A stretch of DNA of 59,990 bases from NCBI RefSeq assembly GCF_022008365.1, contig NZ_JAIRBA010000026.1, positions 1 to 59,990 of the forward strand. The letters run 5' to 3'. The first letter of the stretch is position 1. Every line of letters starts with the position of its first letter. This document shows positions 1 through 7,681 of this stretch, one piece after another. This DNA comes from Aequorivita vitellina (GTDB taxonomy: Bacteria; Bacteroidota; Bacteroidia; Flavobacteriales; Flavobacteriaceae). A program made the position numbers and the translations under genes. The notes under the pieces were generated by a model. The model made no database searches. It had not been told where the DNA came from and saw only the letters and a program-made list of their open reading frames with translations.

Positions 1-56
1 AACAATTAACTCAATAACCCAATCCGGGAAAGGTCTTAAAAAGTAGCGCATAAAAT

Positions 57-93
57 AAAAGGCCGCCTAATTAGTTTTTAGACGACCTCTTTT
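57..93 (-). terminator. Intrinsic terminator, possibly bidirectional
   Basis: Arms at 60-70 and 78-88 form an 11-bp stem with two G-U pairs on the minus strand around a 7-nt loop. On the minus strand a T-rich run follows (complement of 45-59). On the plus strand CTCTTTTT follows, so it could work both ways. It lies just past the stop of the secreted-protein gene at 110. Confidence 0.75.
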
Positions 94-109
94 TGATATT
101 TTAAACTTT

Positions 110-697
110 CTATTTTTTAGGAGGCGATATCATTATATGCGATCTATGCGTACCGGCATCCATAAGCCAAGGCATCCCGGGGGCTTGTGGTTTTGTAGGT
201 AAGCCCGTGCTTTCACCTGTCATAAAGGGTTTGTATAGTACATAGCGCATTCTACTTTTAAGCAATTCGCCCGTTTCTTCGCTATAATCGCTTTCTTCCC
301 CAGCCACTACATAAACCATAGCTGGTTCGGTGGGCATAGGCAGCGTCCCTGCTTCAATTTCTTGTTTTCTGATTTCACGTTTTTCTTGAGTGGTTTTTCC
401 TTCAGCAACCAAAGCTCTTCCACGAGCCATAAAAGGTTCCAATTCGGCGCCATAGCAAGCAACGCTTATTCCTTCCTTATTAGGGTCGTCTGCCAAGCAA
501 ATCATATTATTATTGCCTTGCCTTAGCGTAATCAATTCGCCATTTTCACTGTAACCCAATACAGTAGCATTATCGCGGTACATTTCGGGCGCAGCCAAAA
601 CAGCTGTCTGAATTTGAATATGTTTTGGTAAAATTTTGTTTTGCGAAGTAGCCGAAACCGTAATTGCAAAAGCAAAAAGAAATAGTAATTTTTTCAT
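110..697 (-). CDS. Hypothetical secreted protein
   Basis: 195 aa. An N-terminal signal peptide (MKKLLFLFAFAITVSATSQ) points to export by Sec. The mature part has no domain I recognise; it is mixed polar, with a segment YVVAGEESDYSEETGE and a proline-rich end. There is no sorting domain and no lipobox cysteine, so it is probably periplasmic or secreted. It stands alone upstream of a good terminator at 57-93. Function unknown. Confidence 0.8.
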   Translation of the reverse strand: MKKLLFLFAFAITVSATSQNKILPKHIQIQTAVLAAPEMYRDNATVLGYSENGELITLRQGNNNMICLADDPNKEGISVACYGAELEPFMARGRALVAEGKTTQEKREIRKQEIEAGTLPMPTEPAMVYVVAGEESDYSEETGELLKSRMRYVLYKPFMTGESTGLPTKPQAPGMPWLMDAGTHRSHIMISPPKK

Positions 698-748
698 ATC
701 TAAAATTTTAGAAATTAAAGGTTAAGATACAAATTTTAAGTATAACTA

Positions 749-964
749 TTACCTTTTTAATCTTTGATCCTTTCCCATAAAGAAATACATAATAGACCCA
801 AACATTGGTAAAAATAAAACTACCAATACCCAAATTAACTTATTGGAACCCGTGAACTCGTTCTGGATAATATCTATTAACGCGACTATGGGCAGTATAG
901 AAACTATTAAAATCATTACGATTAAAATAATTTGCCATACTCCTATGGATGCTAGTGCTATCAT
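749..964 (-). CDS. Small membrane protein, PLDc_N-like
   Basis: 71 aa with two transmembrane helices (about residues 10-31 and 42-63) joined by a short polar loop. The second helix has the pattern WVLVVLFLPMFGSIMYFFMG, typical of the phospholipase D nuclease N-terminal (PLDc_N) family, where the region precedes cardiolipin synthases or occurs as a stand-alone membrane protein. No catalytic HKD motif is present, so it is not an enzyme by itself. It ends in a basic tail (KDQRLKR), presumably cytoplasmic. Confidence 0.75.
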   Translation of the reverse strand: MIALASIGVWQIILIVMILIVSILPIVALIDIIQNEFTGSNKLIWVLVVLFLPMFGSIMYFFMGKDQRLKR

Positions 965-1011
965 ATTCTATTTAATTACCGATTAATTAATATTATAAAG
1001 CTAAAGTAAGA

Positions 1012-2151
1012 TTAAAAAACCAACTCCTTAATTTTCTGTTTCAATTTTTGTTTTACGTCTTTGGGGTAAGTGCGGTCGCCGTGAAAAACATTTATCATTT
1101 CTTCAGTGATACGTTGGCCGTATTTTTTAGCCAATAAATTTCTGAGTGTTTTTTGTTCGTAAAACCATTTTGAAAGCCATACACCCGTTTTTAGTTCGGG
1201 TATTAGTGTAGCTTCTAATTTTTTCATATATAATTCGGCAGCTTTTTCGTGGTGTTTCTCTGTTTCAATAATTGCTTCGGCGGCGAGCTTGCCGCTGTAA
1301 ATTGCATTCGATATCCCTTCGGCGGTAATAGGATCTGCAAAGCCTGCCGCATCGCCTATTAAAAACACATTGTTTTTTACAAAGCCATCGGTGCGTGGGG
1401 TAACCGGAATTTGAAATCCGTGTTGCAACTCGCTAATTATAGTTGTAATCCCCAAAGTCTCCAAATAGGCCTGATAGTATTTCTTTAAATTCACCTTTGT
1501 CCGTCGTGCCGAAGCAACCCCGATGGAAAGGTGATTCTTCTTTGGGAAACTCCAAGCGTAGCCATACGGGATAGCATCAATATCAAAACGCACATTTTTA
1601 GACAGGCGTTTAAAATCTTCGGAGGCAACTTCAACTTCGTATTCTAAAGCGGGAATTAGGTTGCGGGTTTCCTCTATCCAGCCCGCCATTTTTGCCGTCG
1701 GACTTAAAGCGCCATCGGCAGCGATAACAAAATTTGCGGTTATAGTGCCTTGCGAGGTAACCAAGCTGATCAATTTGTCTTTAAAACTCAAGGATTGCAG
1801 TTTGTGGCTTTCAAGCAAAACGGCGCCTTCCGCTTTCGCTTTATCGGTCATTAGCTTATCGAAAGCATCGCGCATTATCATTGTGATAGAAGGCTCATCC
1901 CGCTGCGTAATAAAATGTAGCTTCGCACTTAGGTAGATATCTATTGAAAAAAACTCTCTTTCAACAATTTCCGCAATATCAAACGGCAAATTATTTCTAC
2001 CTCTAAAAACAAGTCCGCCACCACAGGTTTTATAGCGCGGCAAGGTTTCCTTTTCAATAATTACAGTTGAAATTCCCTTCTTTGAAAGGTGGTATGCCGT
2101 GGAGGCACCCGAGGGTCCACTGCCAATTATCGCAACGTCAAAATGCTTCAT
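1012..2151 (-). CDS. Geranylgeranyl reductase family FAD-dependent oxidoreductase
   Basis: 379 aa. The N-terminus carries a Rossmann FAD motif GSGPSG (residues 10-15) followed by the acidic end of beta-2 (VIIEKE). CGGGL near residue 47 and the second FAD motif LIGDAAGFADPITAEGI near 265-280 are typical of the geranylgeranyl-reductase/FixC-like family, which reduces isoprenoid or other double bonds. The substrate cannot be read from the sequence; in Flavobacteriaceae these often act in isoprenoid or menaquinone-linked metabolism (inference). The length is normal for the family, and the start is clear because the FAD motif begins 10 residues in. It is a single gene with no obvious operon partner. 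Confidence 0.85.
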   Translation of the reverse strand: MKHFDVAIIGSGPSGASTAYHLSKKGISTVIIEKETLPRYKTCGGGLVFRGRNNLPFDIAEIVEREFFSIDIYLSAKLHFITQRDEPSITMIMRDAFDKLMTDKAKAEGAVLLESHKLQSLSFKDKLISLVTSQGTITANFVIAADGALSPTAKMAGWIEETRNLIPALEYEVEVASEDFKRLSKNVRFDIDAIPYGYAWSFPKKNHLSIGVASARRTKVNLKKYYQAYLETLGITTIISELQHGFQIPVTPRTDGFVKNNVFLIGDAAGFADPITAEGISNAIYSGKLAAEAIIETEKHHEKAAELYMKKLEATLIPELKTGVWLSKWFYEQKTLRNLLAKKYGQRITEEMINVFHGDRTYPKDVKQKLKQKIKELVF

Positions 2152-2256
2152 TTACATAGTTTTGGTGTGGTAAATATAATGTTTGATGCTAATTTATCAG
2201 TTCAATTTTTTAACATATTTTAATGATAGTCCAAAAACTGAGTATTGCTATTTTGT

Positions 2257-2661
2257 TTACTTAAACTTAATTTCATCTTCATTAAACCCTTCAAAAGTCA
2301 TTTCATAAAGACAATGCACGATAATTTCCTGTTCTGAAAAATTCATCAAACTATTTTTATCAATATTCATTCCCAGCCACTGACGCCAAGGCAGAAATTC
2401 AATGCCTTGTGGATACTTTTCTTCCGGTGTAGTTGGGTTGTTATATATACCAACAACATCTATAAAGTAATCGCCATCAATCATATCCTTTTCCTTTGTT
2501 ATGGCAATTGCCATATCGATGGGTTCGGCTTTCATATTCCTTAATTTTTCGAAGACTGTTTTATAACCCTGCAGCCCTTTTCCTGCCTCCGGGTAGATTT
2601 CTAAGAATTTGGAATAAATGCTAGACCATGAATAATTCTGTATAAGTTCTTTTAATGTCAT
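2257..2661 (-). CDS. Hypothetical protein, DUF6557-like
   Basis: 134 aa, soluble, acidic, no signal peptide. It begins MTLKELIQNYSW and contains a central WRQWLGM motif. The overall pattern resembles a family of small Bacteroidota proteins annotated DUF6557, but I give that from memory and am unsure. No catalytic motif is visible. The about 200 bp downstream of HAD gene 2859 (2662-2858) hold no further ORF, only short direct and inverted words around CTGTCTAAAA and TTTTAGACAG. Confidence 0.65.
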   Translation of the reverse strand: MTLKELIQNYSWSSIYSKFLEIYPEAGKGLQGYKTVFEKLRNMKAEPIDMAIAITKEKDMIDGDYFIDVVGIYNNPTTPEEKYPQGIEFLPWRQWLGMNIDKNSLMNFSEQEIIVHCLYEMTFEGFNEDEIKFK

Positions 2662-2858
2662 TGCTGTTATTTTTAGAGCTATCGGTAAAGCTGTCTAAAA
2701 TGATTTTACATTTGCACGGTTTCGGATTCGCTCACAATAATACGAATTCGAAGACTTTGCTTTAAACCTACAATTAATGGTTGAAGGATTTCAACCAAGT
2801 AAACCGATAGATTTTTTACATTTTTAGACAGCCAGTTACTGCAGTAGCCTGTTTATGG

Positions 2859-3671
2859 TTAAGCTAAGTTTTTCAAATAACCCACTACCATTTTCCAATC
2901 TCCAAAGTCTTTTCCTTCAGGGCCAAAGTGGATATGTTTTCCAGTGAATTCTCCAGCGCCATTGGCAGTTCTATCATCAATAAGGAAATCGCCCTTTGCC
3001 AGATGTTTGTTATGAGACAAGATCAATCTTTTATGAGCTTCCTTAGGCAGGTATTTTTTTACCCACAGTAATTTATCACTCCACGCCGAAGGGTTCTCCC
3101 AGGGCGCCGTAGATAGAATATAGGTGTCAAAATTCTTACACAGCCATCTATAACCTTCAATAGCGCCTTCATAGGGTTCCATCAAGGAGAAAATCCCGGG
3201 CACCTCATCTAACTTTCCTGCGTATTTTACTTGATCGGCTTTAGAAATTTTATCGATTCCCGATTGAAAATCTACCAGTACGCTGTCCATATCTACAAAT
3301 ACAATTTGCTTGGCATTTCGCTTTTTCAGTTCTAATAGTTCCGTATAATTTTTTGTGTGGCGAACCACTTCTTCACAAAAGTGCACGGTGGAAATATCTG
3401 TTGGTTTTCTCGGCTTTTGATGCGGAACTACCCCTAAGGCCGCTCTCTTTTCGTTAACTTGATTTATATATTCTTGCGACATAAAGTTTTCATCATCTGA
3501 AATTTCCCGAGCCATAAAGTCAAAATCTTCAGAAAATAACGCTCTTCTAAGATTCTTTACTTGTGTAGCAAAGGAAGTGCTTTCACATTGCACCTTTCTT
3601 AGTTTTTTAATTTCATAATCTGTTAGGTAGTTTTGGTATTGTTTTAAAATTTTTCCAATAGTTAAATTCAT
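2859..3671 (-). CDS. 5'(3')-deoxyribonucleotidase-like HAD phosphatase with N-terminal extension
   Basis: 270 aa. The HAD nucleophile motif FVDMDSVLVDF is near residues 124-134 (D-M-D-S), followed by STAPW (motif II, Ser/Thr) and LILSHNKHLAKGDFLIDDR, which supplies the motif III Lys and motif IV acidic pair. This matches the NT5C-type nucleotidases that remove phosphate from deoxyribonucleotides. The first about 110 residues are not part of the HAD fold and I do not recognise them; they include MAREISDDENFMSQEYINQV. The gene is 19 bp downstream of the 95-aa gene at 3691, so the two are probably co-transcribed. Confidence 0.8.
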   Translation of the reverse strand: MNLTIGKILKQYQNYLTDYEIKKLRKVQCESTSFATQVKNLRRALFSEDFDFMAREISDDENFMSQEYINQVNEKRAALGVVPHQKPRKPTDISTVHFCEEVVRHTKNYTELLELKKRNAKQIVFVDMDSVLVDFQSGIDKISKADQVKYAGKLDEVPGIFSLMEPYEGAIEGYRWLCKNFDTYILSTAPWENPSAWSDKLLWVKKYLPKEAHKRLILSHNKHLAKGDFLIDDRTANGAGEFTGKHIHFGPEGKDFGDWKMVVGYLKNLA

Positions 3672-3690
3672 AAATAATTGCGTGTTTAAG

Positions 3691-3978
3691 TTAATCTGAT
3701 GTTTTAAAGTTGAAATTTACAAAGGTGTATTTATCGCCTTTTTTATACGTTAGTTGCGAACCTTCTTGTACAAGGGCCGTGCATAAAGCAACCTCCTTTT
3801 TTATTTGTTCCTCGTTTAGGTCTGCGATATCTTCGTTTAAGAAAATAACGCTCTCGGCATAGATACCGTCCCAGTACCATTTTTGGTACAATACCGGGTA
3901 AGCCTCAATTCTGGCTTCCATACTTGCAATAATTTGTGTGTCCTGCTCCACGGGCACATCTTTAAATTTGTCTGTCAT
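3691..3978 (-). CDS. Hypothetical small acidic protein
   Basis: 95 aa, soluble, acidic, no signal peptide or known motif. It contains KWYWDGIYAESVIFLNEDIADL. It lies immediately upstream of the HAD nucleotidase with the same orientation and a 19-bp gap, so an operon is likely. It is the first gene right of a gene-free stretch of about 870 bp that opens the accessory island. Function unknown. Confidence 0.7.
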   Translation of the reverse strand: MTDKFKDVPVEQDTQIIASMEARIEAYPVLYQKWYWDGIYAESVIFLNEDIADLNEEQIKKEVALCTALVQEGSQLTYKKGDKYTFVNFNFKTSD

Positions 3979-4845
3979 AATTTTAGTTTTGGTTTTAAGG
4001 TTAATTAGTTTTTAAGTTTTAAAAATGGTCTATCTGCACAACTTGCCATAAGCTGCGGATTTGGCCTTTCTCTTTTGAGAACTGCCAGGGTCGTTTACAA
4101 ACGTTTTTGGTTTTAAAAACGCTTGTTTTTGATGTTATCGGTAAAAAAAGGAATAAGACATATTTTTCCTAAAAGTAGGCTCATTGTTGTTAGCACCTTC
4201 GCCTGCTTGGGCAGGTTGCTATCACGCTATTGTGATTCGTAATGATGTTTAAATATAGTTATATTTTGGGGATTTTGCAAGCTATTTTTATAGTTTGTTT
4301 TAGAGGCGTATGTGGGTTATGCGCCACTAAAGCATAAATAGTTTGGGTATCAAGTGATTGAGTTTAGTTAATATTTCTCTGGGATTTGTAAACCTGTAGT
4401 GGGAGGTGTTTTGATATTTAAGCACAGAACGTCTAAATGCTTCATAAACTTACTGTTAATGCTGTAAGTATAGAGTTTGAGGTTTGTTTATTAGATTCTT
4501 AATTTTAGAACTAACGCTAAACTGATTGAGGTTTTTTTAATATTACTGAGGAACATACCCTTAAAATAAGTTTTCCCTAAAATTAAGCAATGTTGTCTGG
4601 ATTTCTTGTGAAATTTGGATTTAGTATTGGGAACGTTTAGTATAAAAGAAGTAGGGCTGAAAATAAGCGATTACTTTTCGGTTTATCCACAAGCCAAATC
4701 TTTTGCATTTTGTTTTAAATTATTGTTCTAAAGGCCAAATCAAAAGATTTGGAGACCTCGCAAATATGCCTGAAACATTGGGTTTAGCACTTACTTGCCC
4801 TATTTTTTTTATACAGTGTTGCCCTTAGTGTTCCCGGTAACTTGC
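3979..4845. other. Gene-free spacer of about 870 bp at the left edge of the accessory island
   Basis: I find no convincing ORF. The stretch is AT-rich and repeat-rich. It holds a small hairpin CCTGC-TTGG-GCAGG near 4202-4215, a near-palindrome ATCAC...GTGAT just after it, and the large nested palindrome at 4629-4827 (separate entry). Words such as GAACGTTTAG recur elsewhere in the island. It resembles inter-cassette spacer DNA more than a decayed gene. Confidence 0.6.
4629..4827. repeat. Large nested imperfect palindrome (attC-like or MITE-like)
   Basis: Left arm 4629-4705 and right arm 4741-4827 are inverted copies of each other. TATAAAAGAAGTAGGGC (4641-4657) matches the complement of 4797-4813 with 2 mismatches in 17. 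The inner tips CCAAATCTTTTG (4694-4705) and CAAAAGATTTGG (4741-4752) are a perfect 12-bp inverted repeat. The 4735-4741/4746-4752 pair (CCAAATC-AAAA-GATTTGG) adds a small hairpin in the right arm. The outer and inner pairs share almost the same centre, as in one long folded stem. A partial relative of the left arm is at 8124-8162. Confidence 0.7.
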
Positions 4846-5202
4846 TCAATAATCTTGTATCAATACTTCTGTCGGGATGTTTAAATCAGCGTTCAGTTTT
4901 CTAATCATTTCCAAAGTCAGTTTGCGTTTTTTGTTCATTATTTCGCTCACTCGACTTTTGAAACCAATCATTTTGACCAAGTCTTTCTGTTTTAGTCCCA
5001 TTTGTTCCATTCGGAAATTGATTGCAGAAATCGGGTCGGGCATATCTATTGGAAAATGCTCATTTTCGTAATTGTCAATCACCATTGCCAATATCTCCAA
5101 TTCATCTCCTTCTTCGGTTCCTCTTTTAGCGTCGAAAATAACTTCCAAACGCTCAAGGGCTTTTTGGTAATCCGCTTCGTTTCTAATTGGTCTTATTTTC
5201 AT
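4846..5202 (-). CDS. higA: HigA-type antitoxin, XRE/HTH family
   Basis: 118 aa. The start is taken at ATG 5202 (MKIRPIRNEADYQKALERL), which matches the usual HigA N-terminus. Longer in-frame starts would run through the toxin gene. The N-terminal half is the acidic HigA helical region (AKRGTEEGDELEILAMVIDNYE). The C-terminal half is a helix-turn-helix of the Cro/C1 type (MGLKQKDLVKMIGFKSRVSE). The antitoxin neutralises HigB and is expected to repress its own promoter. The ATG is 1 bp after the toxin stop codon, so the two are translationally coupled. Confidence 0.9.
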   Translation of the reverse strand: MKIRPIRNEADYQKALERLEVIFDAKRGTEEGDELEILAMVIDNYENEHFPIDMPDPISAINFRMEQMGLKQKDLVKMIGFKSRVSEIMNKKRKLTLEMIRKLNADLNIPTEVLIQDY

Positions 5203-5203
5203 C

Positions 5204-5497
5204 TTAAATTTCGTTTGCGTTAATTTTGTCATATTCCCCGTGAGTTCCGATAAAGCGTATCCACGCCAGTTGATATTCAAAATTAAACTTAACAATGAGT
5301 CGATAATCGTTTCCTTTAATGTTAAATACAATTCGGTTGTCTTTCAGGATACTTGCGCTGGGATATTCTTTTTTCAGGTCGTTTATCGATGTCCAGTTCG
5401 ATTTTTCAGTTTCTCGATACCAGGTTTTCAATTGTAGTTCACAATCGCCGTGCTTTTCCCAAAAATCTCGCAATGTTCCTCTCGAAAATATTTTCAC
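5204..5497 (-). CDS. higB: HigB-type mRNA interferase toxin (GTG start)
   Basis: 97 aa with the start at GTG 5497 (reads MKIFSRGTLRDFWEKHGD). This matches the canonical HigB N-terminus, whereas the upstream TTG at 5527 would place the -7 box inside the coding region. Conserved RelE/HigB features are present: LKTWYRETEKSNW, DNRIVFNIKGNDYRLIVKFNF and WIRFIGTHGEYDKI. The family cleaves mRNA on the ribosome. It is first in the higB-higA operon, the usual inverted order for this type. Promoter and operator are listed separately. Confidence 0.9.
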   Translation of the reverse strand: MKIFSRGTLRDFWEKHGDCELQLKTWYRETEKSNWTSINDLKKEYPSASILKDNRIVFNIKGNDYRLIVKFNFEYQLAWIRFIGTHGEYDKINANEI

Positions 5498-5514
5498 GTA
5501 AAATGATTTGTAGC

Positions 5515-5548
5515 AAAGATAGCACAAAAGTTACCAAAATGATAACTT
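5515..5548 (-). promoter_or_regulatory. higBA promoter with palindromic operator
   Basis: On the minus strand a TATCTTTG box (5515-5522) matches the Bacteroidota -7 consensus TAnnTTTG and lies about 17 bp before the GTG of higB. Directly upstream, AAGTTA (5528-5533) and TAACTT (5543-5548) form a perfect 6-bp dyad with 9-bp centre, extended inside by further partial symmetry. This is the expected place for HigA autorepression. Confidence 0.6.
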
Positions 5549-5727
5549 CCTTCGTTACTTTTTTGCATTAAGGGCAACTTGTGCATATACCTCATAACCA
5601 CTACGTATATCCCACACATACTAAAGGTGTTTTTGTTTTTATAAATATCAAAGCATTCCAAACCCAAGCAAGCCATAGCCTGCGCACGGGTTTTAGTAAC
5701 TGGGGAGAATTTGGCATTAACGCCTAT

Positions 5728-5745
5728 CTTCAAATATATTAAAAA
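5728..5745 (-). repeat. Island element copy A (18 bp, promoter-like)
   Basis: CTTCAAATATATTAAAAA on the plus strand, so TTTTTAATATATTTGAAG in the direction of the genes; it contains TATATTTG, a perfect TAnnTTTG box. It is identical to copies at 8069-8086 and 9548-9565. It lies about 230 bp upstream of higB. Confidence 0.75.
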
Positions 5746-6161
5746 ATCCTTTTGTTACACCTACATTTTATTTTTCTCTGCCATTGGCATACAAGATTTC
5801 TTAGCTTTTACTTCGCTGTTTTAAGAGTGGGTCACAAAGCAAGGTAAACCTACGTTTGAAAAGCCATCCCAATCAAGACCATTCCACATAGTGCTGACTG
5901 ACAATCATCGGTTCAGTAAACACTGCATTCTTGTTAGGTTCCCGAAAAAATGGGACAGGCTGTTCTGGCCACACGAATGCTTAGTTATTGCCCGTTAAGG
6001 CACATAGTTTACAAAGTTAAAATCACATGCTTTACGTTTTTATTTTTAAAATATTTTTTATTTGATTTATCCTACTGAGGTGGTTGTTTGGTTATTTTGG
6101 TGGGTGCTGTATGAGGTTGTTTCGGTGGTGTCTTTTTGCGATAACTAATATGATAGGTTAA

Positions 6162-6200
6162 CTATGGCTTATCTATGCTTTATCTATGGCTTATCTATGG
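6162..6200 (+). repeat. 11-bp tandem repeat, 3.5 copies
   Basis: Units CTATGGCTTAT (6162-6172), CTATGCTTTAT (6173-6183) and CTATGGCTTAT (6184-6194), then the half copy CTATGG. Only the second unit deviates. It lies in the spacer between higBA and the 265-aa gene, with no gene over it. Confidence 0.85.
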
Positions 6201-6333
6201 AGTAAACACGGGTGAACCTAGTCTTTGCCTTGGCGTTGCTATGGGAGAAAGTACATGCTGAGCCCTTGTACAGTAAGGGTTTTAAGAAAAAACAGACTGT
6301 TTTTAAGATTTTTTAGTTGAGAAAGGGTATTTT

Positions 6334-7131
6334 TTAGACTATTGCGATGCATTCCATTGCCTTTCCCGATACAAAAGATGTAAATATATTGTCTATTTTT
6401 TTACCATATTGTATTCCAAGCCAAACCGTTATGGCCACATTGGATGGAATTGAATTTTTGATGGGCATATTAAGTTCTAAGTTAATGTCTTGATGCTCCT
6501 TTCTACATAATAATGGAGGGGTTTGTACAGTATCTCCCAAAGCATTGGCTGCGGGATACGTTGTTTGGTATTTTTTAATTTTTCGATTCCATGTATGTGC
6601 AGACACTGAACTTATTACTGCAGTAAGCACAAAATGTGTTGCTGATTTAGGGCAATTACGTAAATCTATGGGGCTGCTGTTTTTAATATTTACTGTAATG
6701 TTTGAACGAGCGTTATTGGATAAAATAGATTTGTTAGCCCAATAAATTTGATTAAAGATTTGCTTTTTATGTAGTTGAAAGCCAATAAGTGCATCAGGCA
6801 GATTAAAAACGTTTGCCTCTCTTTGTCCTTTGGCCCCCCTGCCCTTTTGAATTATTTTGCGACAGCAGCCAGTAAGACGGCTTGTAAAATAACTGTCTTT
6901 AAATATTTTCACATTTTCCTGTAAGCCTGTATAAATAGATTTTGCAAGCATATTTGCGGCAGCAAATTCGGTGACATTAGCTTTTACGGTAGTGAAACGA
7001 GGGTCGAATAAAATTTTATCTCTTGAAGGGGGTGATGATTTGCGTTTTACATATTCTCCGTTTAGCCTATAGTAGGTAATACCTTTGATTGTACCTATAA
7101 TGTTTAATATTTTAAACAACTGGAAAGACAT
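6334..7131 (-). CDS. Hypothetical protein of the accessory island
   Basis: 265 aa, basic, no signal peptide, no transmembrane helix. The N-terminal third carries GITYYRLNGEYVKRKS and DPRFTTVKANVTEFAAANM, a pattern I associate with uncharacterised flavobacterial proteins that often occur in several copies per genome. No enzymatic motif is visible. It sits alone between long spacers, same strand as the toxin-antitoxin modules. Its promoter region has a 17-nt A/T homopolymer (separate entry), so its expression could vary between cells. A structural or phage-tail-like role is possible but unsupported. Confidence 0.7.
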   Translation of the reverse strand: MSFQLFKILNIIGTIKGITYYRLNGEYVKRKSSPPSRDKILFDPRFTTVKANVTEFAAANMLAKSIYTGLQENVKIFKDSYFTSRLTGCCRKIIQKGRGAKGQREANVFNLPDALIGFQLHKKQIFNQIYWANKSILSNNARSNITVNIKNSSPIDLRNCPKSATHFVLTAVISSVSAHTWNRKIKKYQTTYPAANALGDTVQTPPLLCRKEHQDINLELNMPIKNSIPSNVAITVWLGIQYGKKIDNIFTSFVSGKAMECIAIV

Positions 7132-7158
7132 TGCATTGATAATGAATTGGTTGCACTG

Positions 7159-7185
7159 CTAAGATATGAAAAAAAAAAAAAAAAA
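7159..7185 (-). promoter_or_regulatory. Promoter with 17-nt homopolymer in the spacer
   Basis: On the minus strand TATCTTAG (7159-7166), one mismatch from TAnnTTTG, is preceded 2 bp upstream by 17 consecutive T (7169-7185). The tract fills the region between the -7 and -33 elements, where a change in length would alter promoter strength. It lies 28 bp before the ATG of the 265-aa gene. Confidence 0.5.
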
Positions 7186-7258
7186 CTGGCTTTGGGAAAT
7201 TTGAGGGATTTTCTCGGTAAAAACTAGCCATAGCTTAATTATCGTGTTGGGTGTTGGC

Positions 7259-7681
7259 TTATCTACGGTTTAATTGCGTTTCAACTATTTTTTCCAAATC
7301 TCTTTGCTTAAAGTCAAACCAGTTTTGTCTATAAACTGAGTAGTCGATTCTGTTTTTGAAATTCTGAAATGGTTTTTTCCGCACCAAAATATTTTCCAAT
7401 TCCAATTGAAATTGTTTGTCCGGAATTTGGGCAATAAAGCGTTCCATAATCTTAAAAGACTCAAAACTTTCTAAAACCTCAAATTTTATATAATCCGATT
7501 TGTTTTTCGTTACTTTTTTCAATTCCGCTGCGAAAGATTTACGAAATTCATCTTCGTCCCACAGTCTCCCAAAATTCGGTATTGTTATTAATTCGTTTGT
7601 TTTCGGATTATAATAGCAATCGTATCCGCAATCTAATTTCTGTGCGATTTGGTTAATTATATTTTGTTTTGAATTATCCAT
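7259..7681 (-). CDS. UPF0158 family protein
   Basis: 140 aa. It matches the UPF0158 pattern: an early LDCGYDCYYNPKTNELI motif, a middle MERFIAQIPD, and a conserved end with YRQNWFDFKQRDLEKIVE. The function of the family is not known. It overlaps the upstream DUF3024 gene by 8 bp, so the two are co-translated as a two-gene module. The module sits among toxin-antitoxin pairs in the same orientation, which makes a paired stress, defence or addiction role conceivable (inference only). Confidence 0.75.
   Translation of the reverse strand: MDNSKQNIINQIAQKLDCGYDCYYNPKTNELITIPNFGRLWDEDEFRKSFAAELKKVTKNKSDYIKFEVLESFESFKIMERFIAQIPDKQFQLELENILVRKKPFQNFKNRIDYSVYRQNWFDFKQRDLEKIVETQLNRR

Larger units (their letters stand above)
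5528..6333. other. Gene-free spacer of about 800 bp with repeats
   Basis: No convincing gene; a 79-codon minus ORF here looks spurious. Besides the higB operator it holds TAAGGGCAAC (5569-5578), the exact inverse of GTTGCCCTTA at 4818-4827 on the other side of higBA. It also holds the 18-bp island element at 5728-5745, an 11-bp tandem repeat at 6162-6200, and small hairpins near 6263-6279 and 6285-6305 that could end transcription of the 265-aa gene. Confidence 0.6.

Noticed and set aside
5494-5733. 79-codon minus ORF upstream of higB
   Set aside because: It covers the higB promoter, operator, 10-bp inverted repeat and most of the spacer up to the island element; it is probably a chance frame in repeat DNA.
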